Assembly (NCBI RefSeq): GCF_046097065.1
Contig: NZ_CP175563.1
Coordinates: 1,488,001-1,552,000, forward strand
Origin: Syntrophus buswellii
Lineage (GTDB): Bacteria; Desulfobacterota; Syntrophia; Syntrophales; Syntrophaceae
Direction of reading: 5' to 3'
DNA length: 64,000 nt
Made by a program: the position numbers and the translations under genes. The notes below the pieces were generated by a model. The model made no database searches. It saw only the letters and a list, made by a program, of their open reading frames with translations, and was not told the origin of the DNA. The number at the start of each line of letters is the position of its first letter. Positions within the stretch are counted from its first letter, which is position 1. This document shows positions 41,085 through 49,667 of this stretch, piece by piece.

Positions 41085-42818
41085 TCAGGACCGTGCGGCA
41101 ACCCAAAGAATAGAGCACAACCCTGCGATAACATAGCTGGTTTCCAGAAGCCCCTCAAGGACTATTCCTGAAAGCGAGGCCCTTCTATCACAAAGTCGGA
41201 AACAAATCCATATATAAAATAAATTTATCAGCAGGACCAGTGAGAGCGGGGAGGTCCAGCCGACGAGAGCGCTGGAAACCAGCATGACCGCTAACAGCAG
41301 GCAGATAGCCGCCAGGAGGGTCTGCGTTTTCTGCTTGCCGACCACAACGGGGATCGTCTCCCTGCCGATGAGCCGGTCGCTCTGGATATCCAGGATATCG
41401 GAAAGGGACGAGCGGATAAAAACCACACCAAAGGTAAAAAGAAAGGCGATGAGGAGTTCGGGGGAGAAGGAGGGCTTCCGTTCCACAACAGGCATGATGG
41501 CGACGACGGTTGCCCAGGCCAGGGCCATGGAGATATTTTTTGAGCCGGGGAGATCCTTCAAGCTTCGATAGTGCCATTTTTTGGGCAACAGGGAAGAATT
41601 GTAGAGGATCCCCAGGGTCGACATGAAAAAGAGAAGCAGAAAGGCATGGATTCCCTGGCTCATGGCGATGCCCAGTCCGGTGAGCATGGATAAGATGGCC
41701 CCGGAAAGATAAAAATACTCGTGCTTCAGGTAGGACTCCTCCCGAAAGGAGCCGATGGTGCAATTCTTCCGGTTTACAAACCGGTTGAAGGTGTGCATGG
41801 CATGAACATAAAGGGCGGTGATTAAAAGAAACAGGATGTTGACAGGGACGCGCTCGAGGAGCATGGCTGTCAGTGAGAGGCAGGCCGCCCCGAGGGCGGA
41901 GTACAGATCGGTACGGACCGCCAGGGTCCAGAGCTTGAAGAACAGCTGACCCTTTCGCTTTTTTTCCGACTGCTGTTCCGTGATCCGGTCAACGACACGG
42001 GAAAGGATCCAGTTCGGTGTGGAAGCCCCGGCCGAGAGACCGATGCGATCGAAGCCGACGAGGAGGTCTCCGCTCAGTTCGTCCGCCGTTTCGATGTGAA
42101 AAGTCGGCGTGCCCTGAAGGGCCGCCAGGTCGGCCAGGCGTCGCGTATTGGCGCTGTTTCTGCCGCCGACGATCACCATGGCTTCCGTCTGGGAGGCCAG
42201 TTCCTGGACTTCAGACTGGCGCCGTTCCGTGGAGTCGCAGATCGTATTGTAAACGACGGTTTCCGGAAACTTCTCGCGGACCCGCTGGACGACGGCCTTG
42301 AATTCATCAACGCTCTGGGTGGTCTGGGCAACGACGCACACCTTTTCCAGATCGGGAAGACGGTCGACATCGGAACAGCTGCTGACGACCCTGCCATGGC
42401 CGCCGGAGTGGCCGAGGAGGCCGTTTACCTCGGGATGATCGCCGTCGCCGACGATCAGGATGGCGTAATGCTGAGCCGCGTGCTTGCGGATGATGGCCTG
42501 AACGTGGGCAACCTTGGGGCAGGTTGCGTCAATGATCCGTAGGCCCTTTTCACGGAGTTTTCGCCGTTCAGCCGGGGAAATTCCATGGGCCCGGATGACG
42601 ATGGCCGCGTTGTGTTCCGATGAGGGGATCGCATCAAGATCGTCGACAGGGACAATCCCCCTGGCGCGCAGGAAGTCCACCGTTTGCGGATTGTGAATCA
42701 GCGGGCCATAGGTGTAGATGGTTCTGGGGCCTTTGTGACGGGCGATCTCAAGGACCATTTCAACGGCTCGCCGAACGCCCATGCAAAACCCGGCCGTCTG
42801 TGCTATTCGAACGCTCAT
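41085..42818 (-). CDS. ispH: IspH reductase fused to a UbiA-like prenyltransferase domain
   Basis: A 577-residue fusion. Residues 1-285 are a complete IspH (HMBPP reductase, final MEP-pathway step): cluster cysteines C12 (GFCMGV), C100 (DATCPKV) and C194 (NTICDSTERR), with H42, H128-P-E130 and T167. Residues 290-577 are a polytopic UbiA-like domain with about 7-9 hydrophobic segments, the second Asp motif D474-I-L-D477-xxx-D481 followed by RLIGRETIP, and YNSSLLP. The first Asp motif of UbiA (NDxxDxxxD) is replaced around 341-351 (MHTFNRFVNRK), so prenyltransferase activity is uncertain. It begins 6 nt after tlyA in the same operon as dxs and ispA. Confidence 0.92.
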   Translation of the reverse strand: MSVRIAQTAGFCMGVRRAVEMVLEIARHKGPRTIYTYGPLIHNPQTVDFLRARGIVPVDDLDAIPSSEHNAAIVIRAHGISPAERRKLREKGLRIIDATCPKVAHVQAIIRKHAAQHYAILIVGDGDHPEVNGLLGHSGGHGRVVSSCSDVDRLPDLEKVCVVAQTTQSVDEFKAVVQRVREKFPETVVYNTICDSTERRQSEVQELASQTEAMVIVGGRNSANTRRLADLAALQGTPTFHIETADELSGDLLVGFDRIGLSAGASTPNWILSRVVDRITEQQSEKKRKGQLFFKLWTLAVRTDLYSALGAACLSLTAMLLERVPVNILFLLITALYVHAMHTFNRFVNRKNCTIGSFREESYLKHEYFYLSGAILSMLTGLGIAMSQGIHAFLLLFFMSTLGILYNSSLLPKKWHYRSLKDLPGSKNISMALAWATVVAIMPVVERKPSFSPELLIAFLFTFGVVFIRSSLSDILDIQSDRLIGRETIPVVVGKQKTQTLLAAICLLLAVMLVSSALVGWTSPLSLVLLINLFYIWICFRLCDRRASLSGIVLEGLLETSYVIAGLCSILWVAARS

Positions 42819-42824
42819 CTCTCG

Positions 42825-43577
42825 TTATTCCACCGGTAAGCGGGCATAGATGAAGAACTCCCTGTTTCCCCTGGCGCCTGGAAGGGGTGAGGCCGCCGTT
42901 CCGATGACCTCCAATCCGGAACCCCCCATAAAGAGGGTCACCTCATCCTGAACGCGCTGATGAAGATTCGGCTCCCGGACAATGCCTCCCTTTCCGACCT
43001 GTCCCTTTCCCACTTCAAACTGAGGCTTGATCAGAGCGAGAAGATGCCCTCCCCGTTTTAAGAATTTCACCGCGGAAGGAATGACGAGCTTCAGGGAAAT
43101 GAACGAGGCATCGATGGTGATCAGATCGACAGGGGCGTCCATGCCGGCGCCGTCATAAAACCGGATGTTGGTTCTTTCGATGCTGGTCACCCTTGGATCC
43201 TTCCTCAATTTCCAGGCCAGCTGTCCATAACCGACGTCAAGGGCATAAACGTGGCGGGCGCCCTTCTGGAGAAGGCAATCGGTGAAGCCCCCCGTGGAGG
43301 CCCCGACATCCAGAGCTACCAGATCATGGACATCCATGGAAAAGGCTTCAAGCGCCCCTTGAAGCTTCTGCCCCCCGCGGCTGACGTAGGGGGATTCCTT
43401 GCCCCTGATCCGGACAAGGGCCTGGGAGGAAACGAGCATACCGGCCTTGAGAGCGGCTTGGTCATCCACCAGAACGGCGCCGGCAAGGATCAGGGCCCTG
43501 GCACGTTCCCGGCTTACCGAAAGGCCCTGCTTGACGAGGAGCTGATCCAGACGGATTTTTTCTGATTTCGTTTTCAT
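42825..43577 (-). CDS. tlyA: TlyA-family rRNA 2'-O-methyltransferase
   Basis: A 250-residue S4-domain plus FtsJ-like methyltransferase. The S4 RNA-binding module (RLDQLLVKQGLSVSRERARALILAG) opens the protein; the SAM site is LDVGASTGGFTDCLL, followed by YALDVGYGQLAWKLR and IDASFISLKL. Often annotated as hemolysin A; the characterised family role is ribose methylation of rRNA. It is 36 nt after dxs and 6 nt before ispH-ubiA. Confidence 0.95.
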   Translation of the reverse strand: MKTKSEKIRLDQLLVKQGLSVSRERARALILAGAVLVDDQAALKAGMLVSSQALVRIRGKESPYVSRGGQKLQGALEAFSMDVHDLVALDVGASTGGFTDCLLQKGARHVYALDVGYGQLAWKLRKDPRVTSIERTNIRFYDGAGMDAPVDLITIDASFISLKLVIPSAVKFLKRGGHLLALIKPQFEVGKGQVGKGGIVREPNLHQRVQDEVTLFMGGSGLEVIGTAASPLPGARGNREFFIYARLPVE

Positions 43578-43613
43578 GGCAACGGGTTTAGGAGTGCTGT
43601 CGACGATTCCTTC

Positions 43614-45548
43614 TCAGGCGGGAGGATCAGGTTCCCGCTCTTTTTTTTGATCCATCATGGCCAAGACGGCTGCCACAATGCCCTGTTCATCGATTCCGTA
43701 GAGGTCGCGCAGCTCGGCCTGAGTGGCTTGCTGTGCAAACTCGTCCCGGACTCCCAGCCTTTTGATGCGGAGATCGCGGATGCCGTTTTCTTCGAAGCAT
43801 TCCAGGACGGCACTGCCGAACCCCCCCATGACGGCATTTTCCTCGACGGTCAGGATGTGCTTGAATGAGCGTGAAAGGTCCAAAAGGAGTTGACGGTCCA
43901 GAGGCTTGACAAACCGGGCATTGACGACCGCGGCGGAGATTCCCTCCTTTGCGAGCTTCTCCGAGGCGGCAAGGGCCGGGTAAACCGTCGAGCCGATGGC
44001 GAGGATGGCGACGTCCGTCCCGTCGGCAAGGAGCTCCCCTTTGCCGATTTCCAAAAGGGTGGGTTCCGCATCCGGGGAAACGCCGATCCCGCTTCCCCGG
44101 GGATAACGGATCGCGACGGGCCGGCCATAGCCCATTGCCGAAAAGAGCATGCTCTGCAGTTCATTCTCATCCTTGGGCGCCATGACGATCATGTTCGGAA
44201 TCGGCCGGAGAAAGGACAGATCGAAGAGTCCATGGTGGGTTGGGCCGTCTTCCCCGACGAATCCGGAGCGGTCCAGGGCAAAGACCACCGGAAGATTCTG
44301 CAGGCAGACGTCGTGGAGAATCTGGTCATAGGCCCGTTGAAGAAAGCTCGAATAGATGGCGACAACGGGTATCATCCCTTCGGTGGCCAAGCCGGCGGCG
44401 AAGGTTACGCCATGCTGTTCGGCAATGCCCACATCGAAAAAGCGCTCCGGAAATTGTCCGGCGAATTCATTCAGCCCGGTGCCTTCGCACATGGCGGCGG
44501 TAATGGCGACAATTCGGGGATTGTCTCGGGCCAGCCGGACAAGCGTCCGGCCGAAGACCTGCGTATAGGAGGCCGGCGCCTGAGCTCCTCCGGCAGAACT
44601 GGGCCCTCCCGTTTCCGGATAAAAGGGCCCGATGCCATGAAAACGCAGGGGCTCCGCTTCCGCAAACTCGTAGCCTTTCCCCTTCCGGGTGATGACATGG
44701 ACCAGAACGGGGCCTTCCATATGGCGGACATTTTCGAGGTTCCGGATCAAATGATCGAGGCGGTGACCGTCCAGAGGACCCACATAGGTAAATCCAAGGT
44801 CTTCAAAAAGCGCTCCGGGCACGATGAGGGCCTTCAGGGACTCCTCCGCTCTCTTGGAAAATTCCAGGACCTGCTCGCCGATGGAGGGGATCGTTTTCAG
44901 AAAATTCTTGATGTCCTTCCGGATTCTCTTGACCGTCTGGCCGGTCATGACGGAGTTCAGGTAGCAGGACAAGGCCCCCACATTCGGCGAGATGGACATC
45001 TCGTTGTCGTTGAGGATGATGATCAGGTCCTTCTTGCGGTCTCCGGACCAGTTCAGGCCTTCAAAAGCCAGCCCGGCCGTCATGGATCCGTCGCCGATGA
45101 TGGCCACGACCTTGAAAGCTTCTTTTTTCAGATCCCGGGCCTCGAGGATGCCGGAAGCGGCGGAAATGGATGTGCTGCTGTGGCCGACGTTGAAGACATC
45201 ATAGGGGCTCTCCTCCCGTTTCGGGAAGCCGCTGATGCCGCCCTTCTGACGGAGGGTGAAGAAACGGTCCGCCCGTCCGGTGATCAATTTGTGGGCATAG
45301 GCCTGATGACCCACATCCCAGATGATCTTGTCCCGCGGGGTATCAAAAACCTTGTGCACGGCCAGCGTCAGTTCGACGGCCCCTAGAGATGAAGCCAGGT
45401 GCCCGCCCGTCCGGGAAACCGTTCCAATGATGGTGGCTCGAAGATCTTCAGCAAGAGCCGCAAGGGCGTCGTTGTTCATGTTCCGGATGTCCCGGGGATA
45501 CAAAATCCCGTTGAGAAGGCGTCCGGAGCTTCGCTTTGAGAGGTCCAT
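43614..45548 (-). CDS. dxs: 1-deoxy-D-xylulose-5-phosphate synthase
   Basis: A 644-residue thiamine-diphosphate enzyme making the first MEP-pathway intermediate from pyruvate and glyceraldehyde-3-phosphate. Motifs: SSLGAVELTLAVHKVFD, DVGHQAYAHKLITGR, the ThDP loop GDGSMTAGLAFE...LIIILNDNEMSIS and the transketolase middle domain FFDVGIAEQHGVTFAAGLA. Full length with the usual C-terminal domain. It follows ispA (54 nt) and precedes tlyA. Confidence 0.98.
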   Translation of the reverse strand: MDLSKRSSGRLLNGILYPRDIRNMNNDALAALAEDLRATIIGTVSRTGGHLASSLGAVELTLAVHKVFDTPRDKIIWDVGHQAYAHKLITGRADRFFTLRQKGGISGFPKREESPYDVFNVGHSSTSISAASGILEARDLKKEAFKVVAIIGDGSMTAGLAFEGLNWSGDRKKDLIIILNDNEMSISPNVGALSCYLNSVMTGQTVKRIRKDIKNFLKTIPSIGEQVLEFSKRAEESLKALIVPGALFEDLGFTYVGPLDGHRLDHLIRNLENVRHMEGPVLVHVITRKGKGYEFAEAEPLRFHGIGPFYPETGGPSSAGGAQAPASYTQVFGRTLVRLARDNPRIVAITAAMCEGTGLNEFAGQFPERFFDVGIAEQHGVTFAAGLATEGMIPVVAIYSSFLQRAYDQILHDVCLQNLPVVFALDRSGFVGEDGPTHHGLFDLSFLRPIPNMIVMAPKDENELQSMLFSAMGYGRPVAIRYPRGSGIGVSPDAEPTLLEIGKGELLADGTDVAILAIGSTVYPALAASEKLAKEGISAAVVNARFVKPLDRQLLLDLSRSFKHILTVEENAVMGGFGSAVLECFEENGIRDLRIKRLGVRDEFAQQATQAELRDLYGIDEQGIVAAVLAMMDQKKEREPDPPA

Positions 45549-45602
45549 AAGGTTGAATATAGCAAAAACGTCCTGTTAGAAAATCGTGAAAGCGATCGGT
45601 CC

Positions 45603-46517
45603 CTAAAACCGCCGTTCGAGGAAATACCGTGCCAGCAGCCGCAGAGGCATTGCACGGCTGTCAAACAACTCCAGATCGCCCAGGGCGTCCTCAACGAGGG
45701 AACAAGCCTTCTGGCGGGAATTTTCCAGTCCCAGCAGGGTGGGAAAGGTCATTTTCCCGCGCGCCGCGTCGCTTCCCGTATTTTTGCCCAGCAGATGGCG
45801 GTCTCCTTCCACATTGAGAATATCATCGGCAATCTGGAAAACCAACCCGATTTTGTGGCCGTAATCGGTGAGGGCTGCAAGGTGTGATTCGGATGCGCAG
45901 GAGAGGATGGCGCCGGCCCTCAATGAGACGACAATCATCGCGCCGGTCTTCCTGGAGTGAATCTGATTCAGAACATCCAGATTCCCCGGTTTCCCCTCCG
46001 CCTTCACATCGTCGACCTGTCCGCCCACCATCCCGAAAGCCCCCGCGGCCGTGGCGATTTCGGAAATGACCTTCAGGAGCGTTTCCGGTGCGATTTCAGG
46101 CTGCAGATCCCCGCGGGCCATGAGAGCAAATGCCTCCGTGAGCAGCGCATCACCGGCAAGAATAGCCAGGGCCTCACCGAATACCTTATGGCTGGTGGGA
46201 TTCCCCCTGCGGTAATCGTCATTGTCCATTGCCGGAAGGTCGTCGTGGATGAGGGAATAGGTATGGATGTATTCCAGGGCGCAGGCCACCGGCAGGATGC
46301 TTTCGGAAACATCGGATCGGCCCGTCGCCTCCGCCGCCGCAAGGCAGAGAATGGGGCGGATCCGCTTTCCTCCGGCAAAGAGGCTGTAGCGCATCGCCTT
46401 GAAAAGGTCCGCCGGCAGGCTGTCATCGCCGGGCAGGAAGCGGTCGATGGCCTCGTCGATTCGCTGCTTTCGATCCTTGAGGTAGGCGTTGAGATCCAAA
46501 AGAGATTCAGGATTCAT
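45603..46517 (-). CDS. ispA: Farnesyl/geranyl diphosphate synthase
   Basis: A 304-residue trans-prenyl diphosphate synthase. First Asp motif LIHDDLPAMDNDD (with the two-residue DDxxxxD insertion of bacterial FPP synthases), GKRIRP at the substrate site, and second Asp motif FQIADDILNVEGD. GGAGG lies 5 nt before the ATG at 46517, which overlaps the xseB end by 11 nt. It sits in the conserved xseA-xseB-ispA-dxs order; it would supply the allylic chain for quinones and undecaprenyl carriers. Confidence 0.97.
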   Translation of the reverse strand: MNPESLLDLNAYLKDRKQRIDEAIDRFLPGDDSLPADLFKAMRYSLFAGGKRIRPILCLAAAEATGRSDVSESILPVACALEYIHTYSLIHDDLPAMDNDDYRRGNPTSHKVFGEALAILAGDALLTEAFALMARGDLQPEIAPETLLKVISEIATAAGAFGMVGGQVDDVKAEGKPGNLDVLNQIHSRKTGAMIVVSLRAGAILSCASESHLAALTDYGHKIGLVFQIADDILNVEGDRHLLGKNTGSDAARGKMTFPTLLGLENSRQKACSLVEDALGDLELFDSRAMPLRLLARYFLERRF

Positions 46518-46746
46518 CTTTTCCTCCATGTTCCGGAAAAGGCTGGACCGTCAGCTGCTGGCTTTCCCGGACAAGCAGCTCAACCCGCCGCTCCGCCTCG
46601 TCCAGGCGGTTTGCGCACAGCCGGGAAAGGCGCACCCCCTCCTCAAAGGCCTTCAGGGATTCTTCCAGGGTCATTTCACCCGCTTCCATTTTACGCACGA
46701 GGGCTTCCAGTTTGGCCATGGCCTCTTCAAATTTTTCCTTTGCCAT
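46507..46746 (-). CDS. xseB: Exodeoxyribonuclease VII small subunit
   Basis: A 79-residue three-helix protein: FEEAMAKLEALVRKMEAGEMTLEESLKAFEEGVRLSRLC is nearly the family consensus in shorter runs. It activates XseA for single-strand degradation. The ATG at 46746 is preferred over an immediately upstream in-frame GTG. It is 18 nt from the xseA end and overlaps ispA. Confidence 0.95.
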   Translation of the reverse strand: MAKEKFEEAMAKLEALVRKMEAGEMTLEESLKAFEEGVRLSRLCANRLDEAERRVELLVRESQQLTVQPFPEHGGKDES

Positions 46747-46764
46747 CACATCCTCTCCTGTCCT

Positions 46765-48129
46765 TTATTCCGGGAAAATCCGCTCAACGACCGCCCGGAA
46801 ACGACCCCGAAAAACCTGCACCTCGAAGGAATCCCCGGGCGAAAGCACATCGGCATTTCTGACAATCCGACCGTGGGGAAGGGTGCGGACGATACCGTAG
46901 CCACGGGACAACACAGCAAGGGGGCTCAGGGATTCAAGAAGAGTAGCCTGTAGGGCCCATGCCTTCCTGGACTGTTGGAAAAAGCGGCGGATGGCGGCAT
47001 TGAGCCGGTTTTCCAGAATGTCGATTTCCGGGCGGCTGCTGCGGACCATGCCGAGGGGACCTGCCTGCCGGAGGTGCAGCGAAAGAAGCGGAAGATTCTG
47101 CTTTTCCCTTGAAATCCGTTCCTTTACAAGGGACAGGAGGCGTTCTCCACGATCATCCAGGGAAAGACGGAATCCGGCAATGAGCCGCTGCGGATTCTTC
47201 AGCCGCTCCTGATGGAGGTACAGCCTTTCCTGATCCTGCAACAGCTTCCGGCGGCCGGCTTTGGCAAGACGAGTCTGCAGGCCGGAGAGCCTCAGCTTCA
47301 GTTCAGCCCTGTCGGGAACGGCAAGCTCCGCCGCAGCCGACGGAGTCGGCGCCCGCAGATCCGCGGCGAAATCGGCGATCGTGTAATCCGTTTCATGGCC
47401 GACCGCGGAGATGACCGGGATTGTGGAGGCGGCAATGATCCGGGCGACCCTCTCGTCGTTGAAAGGGGCAAGATCTTCCAGGGATCCACCGCCGCGGGCC
47501 AGGATCAGGACGTCGATGCCGCCGAAGGCGTGCATATCCTGAAACGCCTGGACAATTTCTCCGGCTGCCGAGGCTCCCTGGACCCGGACCGGAGAGACCA
47601 CGACGGAGACGGAGGAAAAGCGCCTTTTCGCAATGCTGATGATGTCGCGGATAACGGCCCCGGTGGGCGAGGTGATGACGCCGATCTTTCGAGGCAGATA
47701 GGGGATCGGTTTCTTCCTCAGGGGGTCAAAAAGGCCTTCGGCCTGAAGACGGAGCTTCAACTGCTCGTAGGCTCTCTGAAGAGCGCCGGTTCCGCGCGGC
47801 TCCGCCGAATCGAGGATAAGCTGGTATTCCCCGCGGGGTGCATAGACGGCCAGCCTGCCCCGGCAGAGGATGCGCATGCCTTCCTCAAGCTCGAAAAGGG
47901 GAAGGCGGTTGTTGCGAAAGGCCTTTGATCCGGAGGGCGATTTGAAAATAACGGCCCGAATCTGACTTTTCTCATCCTTGAGGGTGAAATAGAGGTGCCC
48001 TGACGAGGGGCGGCGGAGATTGGAGACTTCCCCTTCAACCCAGAGCAGATCGAAACGAATTTCCAGGAGATCCCCGATCTGTTTATTCAATTCTGAAACG
48101 GTCAGTATCCCCGTCGTCATTTCCTTCAT
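46765..48129 (-). CDS. xseA: Exodeoxyribonuclease VII large subunit
   Basis: A 454-residue nuclease large subunit. The N-terminal OB-fold is VSELNKQIGDLLE...VEGEVSNLRR...HLYFTLKDEKSQIRAVIF; the catalytic core has IGVITSPTGAVIRDII, ILARGGGSLEDLAPFNDE, SAVGHETDYTIADFAADLRAPTPSAAAE in blocks. A long coiled-coil and the GYGIVR element end the protein. Two ATGs (48129, 48120) are plausible starts; further upstream codons lack homology. The gene heads xseA-xseB-ispA-dxs-tlyA-ispH. Confidence 0.95.
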   Translation of the reverse strand: MKEMTTGILTVSELNKQIGDLLEIRFDLLWVEGEVSNLRRPSSGHLYFTLKDEKSQIRAVIFKSPSGSKAFRNNRLPLFELEEGMRILCRGRLAVYAPRGEYQLILDSAEPRGTGALQRAYEQLKLRLQAEGLFDPLRKKPIPYLPRKIGVITSPTGAVIRDIISIAKRRFSSVSVVVSPVRVQGASAAGEIVQAFQDMHAFGGIDVLILARGGGSLEDLAPFNDERVARIIAASTIPVISAVGHETDYTIADFAADLRAPTPSAAAELAVPDRAELKLRLSGLQTRLAKAGRRKLLQDQERLYLHQERLKNPQRLIAGFRLSLDDRGERLLSLVKERISREKQNLPLLSLHLRQAGPLGMVRSSRPEIDILENRLNAAIRRFFQQSRKAWALQATLLESLSPLAVLSRGYGIVRTLPHGRIVRNADVLSPGDSFEVQVFRGRFRAVVERIFPE

Positions 48130-48359
48130 TTTAGAGCAACTATCAGATATTGCCTGTTGTGGCAAGGGTGATTTTGTCCAGCGTTCTTCCGAAGTTGACA
48201 TTTGAACGGGCTTGATTTAAGAGTAGGATCGGTTGACGGAGTGCTCTTCCGCCGGGAGAGATTCGGGAAGAGACTTCGGCGGAAATGTCCTTTACGAAAT
48301 CATAACGGCAGGCATGGGAGCCGATGCTCGGTTCAGCGTCCTGCGTCCGAGGAGAATGC

Positions 48360-49376
48360 ATGGAAAAGAAGGATTATCTGAAAAAACCCGTGGAGCATAT
48401 CGATTTTACGAAAATAAACTCGGTGGAGATCATCCGGGCCATGAGGGGCATGTCCTTTACAGCCCGCGATCTTGCCGTGGCGGCGGAAATTTATGACGCG
48501 ATGCTGGCCGATGAGGATTGCGCCGTGATTCTCACGATTGCGGGAAGCACGAGCGCTGCGGGATGCATGCAGCTGTATGCGGATCTGGTCCGGTATAACA
48601 TGGTAGACGTCATTGTGGCCACGGGGGCGACGATTGTCGACATGGATTTCTTCGAGGCCCTCGGCTTCCGGCATTACCAGGGAACTCCCCATGTGGACGA
48701 CCAGGATCTGCGCAGGCTTTATATCGACCGGATCTACGACACCTACATCGATGAGGAGGAACTGCAGGTCTGCGACCGCACCATCAAGGAGATTGCCGAT
48801 GCCCTTTCCCCCAGGCCCTATTCCTCCAGGGAAATCATCCGGGAAATGGGACGGTATCTGTCGTCCCATGCCGTCAAGAAAAATTCGCTCGTTCAGACGG
48901 CCTTCGAACATGATGTGCCCATTTTCTGTCCGGCCTTTTCGGACAGCAGCGCCGGTTTTGGTCTGGTCCTCCATCAGTGGAATGCCCCGGAATCCCATGT
49001 AAGCATCGATTCCGTCAAGGATTTCCGGGAACTGACCATGATCAAGATGGCGGTGGAAAACTCAGGACTGCTGATGATCGGTGGCGGTGTTCCCAAGAAT
49101 TTTGCCCAGGATACCGTGATCTGCGCTGAAGTGCTCGGCAAGGAAGTGCCCATGCACCGCTACGCCATTCAAATTACCGTGGCGGACGCCCGCGACGGCG
49201 CCTGTTCCAGTTCCACCCTCCGCGAAGCGACCTCCTGGGGTAAGGTGGACGTTTCCTACGAGCAGATGGTTTACGCGGAAGCCACTTCCGTCCTTCCCCT
49301 CATGGCCAGCTATGCCTACCAACAGGGGCACTGGAAGGGGAGGCCGCGGCGAAGGCTCGCGCAAACCTTCGGCTAG
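48360..49376 (+). CDS. Deoxyhypusine-synthase-like NAD-dependent aminobutyl transferase
   Basis: A 338-residue member of the deoxyhypusine synthase fold. NAD-binding pieces include TIAGSTSAAGCM and VIVATGATIVDMDFFEALG; the catalytic Lys of true DHS is retained as K295 in TSWGKVDVSYEQ. Bacteria lack eIF5A, so the acceptor must differ; bacterial homologues are proposed to make polyamines such as homospermidine or spermidine. AGGAG lies before the ATG at 48360; codons upstream are not conserved. It is divergent from xseA and stands alone. Substrate unproved. Confidence 0.85.
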   Translation: MEKKDYLKKPVEHIDFTKINSVEIIRAMRGMSFTARDLAVAAEIYDAMLADEDCAVILTIAGSTSAAGCMQLYADLVRYNMVDVIVATGATIVDMDFFEALGFRHYQGTPHVDDQDLRRLYIDRIYDTYIDEEELQVCDRTIKEIADALSPRPYSSREIIREMGRYLSSHAVKKNSLVQTAFEHDVPIFCPAFSDSSAGFGLVLHQWNAPESHVSIDSVKDFRELTMIKMAVENSGLLMIGGGVPKNFAQDTVICAEVLGKEVPMHRYAIQITVADARDGACSSSTLREATSWGKVDVSYEQMVYAEATSVLPLMASYAYQQGHWKGRPRRRLAQTFG

Positions 49377-49667
49377 ATCGAGAAAAGCGCCGATTACCAG
49401 CCCTTATTTTTTTCCAGTAATATTGCAGCGGATATCGAAGATGAAGCATCCGGTGAAGACGCATGGCTCCTGCAGCTGCGAGCCGGTATCTGCTGTCTAC
49501 TCGCCAGAACATGACGCCATCCCAAGCCGGCTGACATCACGGGGTAACGGCTTGAGGGAGAGAAGTCGAAGATGTTTTGCGGGCATGCTCGCCGCCGATT
49601 TCTGAGGCTCCGGGACACCCGCATCCCGTATGCAGAATTTCTTGGGCGCAGGTCCGAATGTGAAGTC

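Noticed and set aside
43890..45386. A 498-codon open frame on the plus strand
   Set aside because: Antisense to dxs, whose thiamine-diphosphate and transketolase motifs are intact on the minus strand. GC-rich third positions create such long shadow frames.
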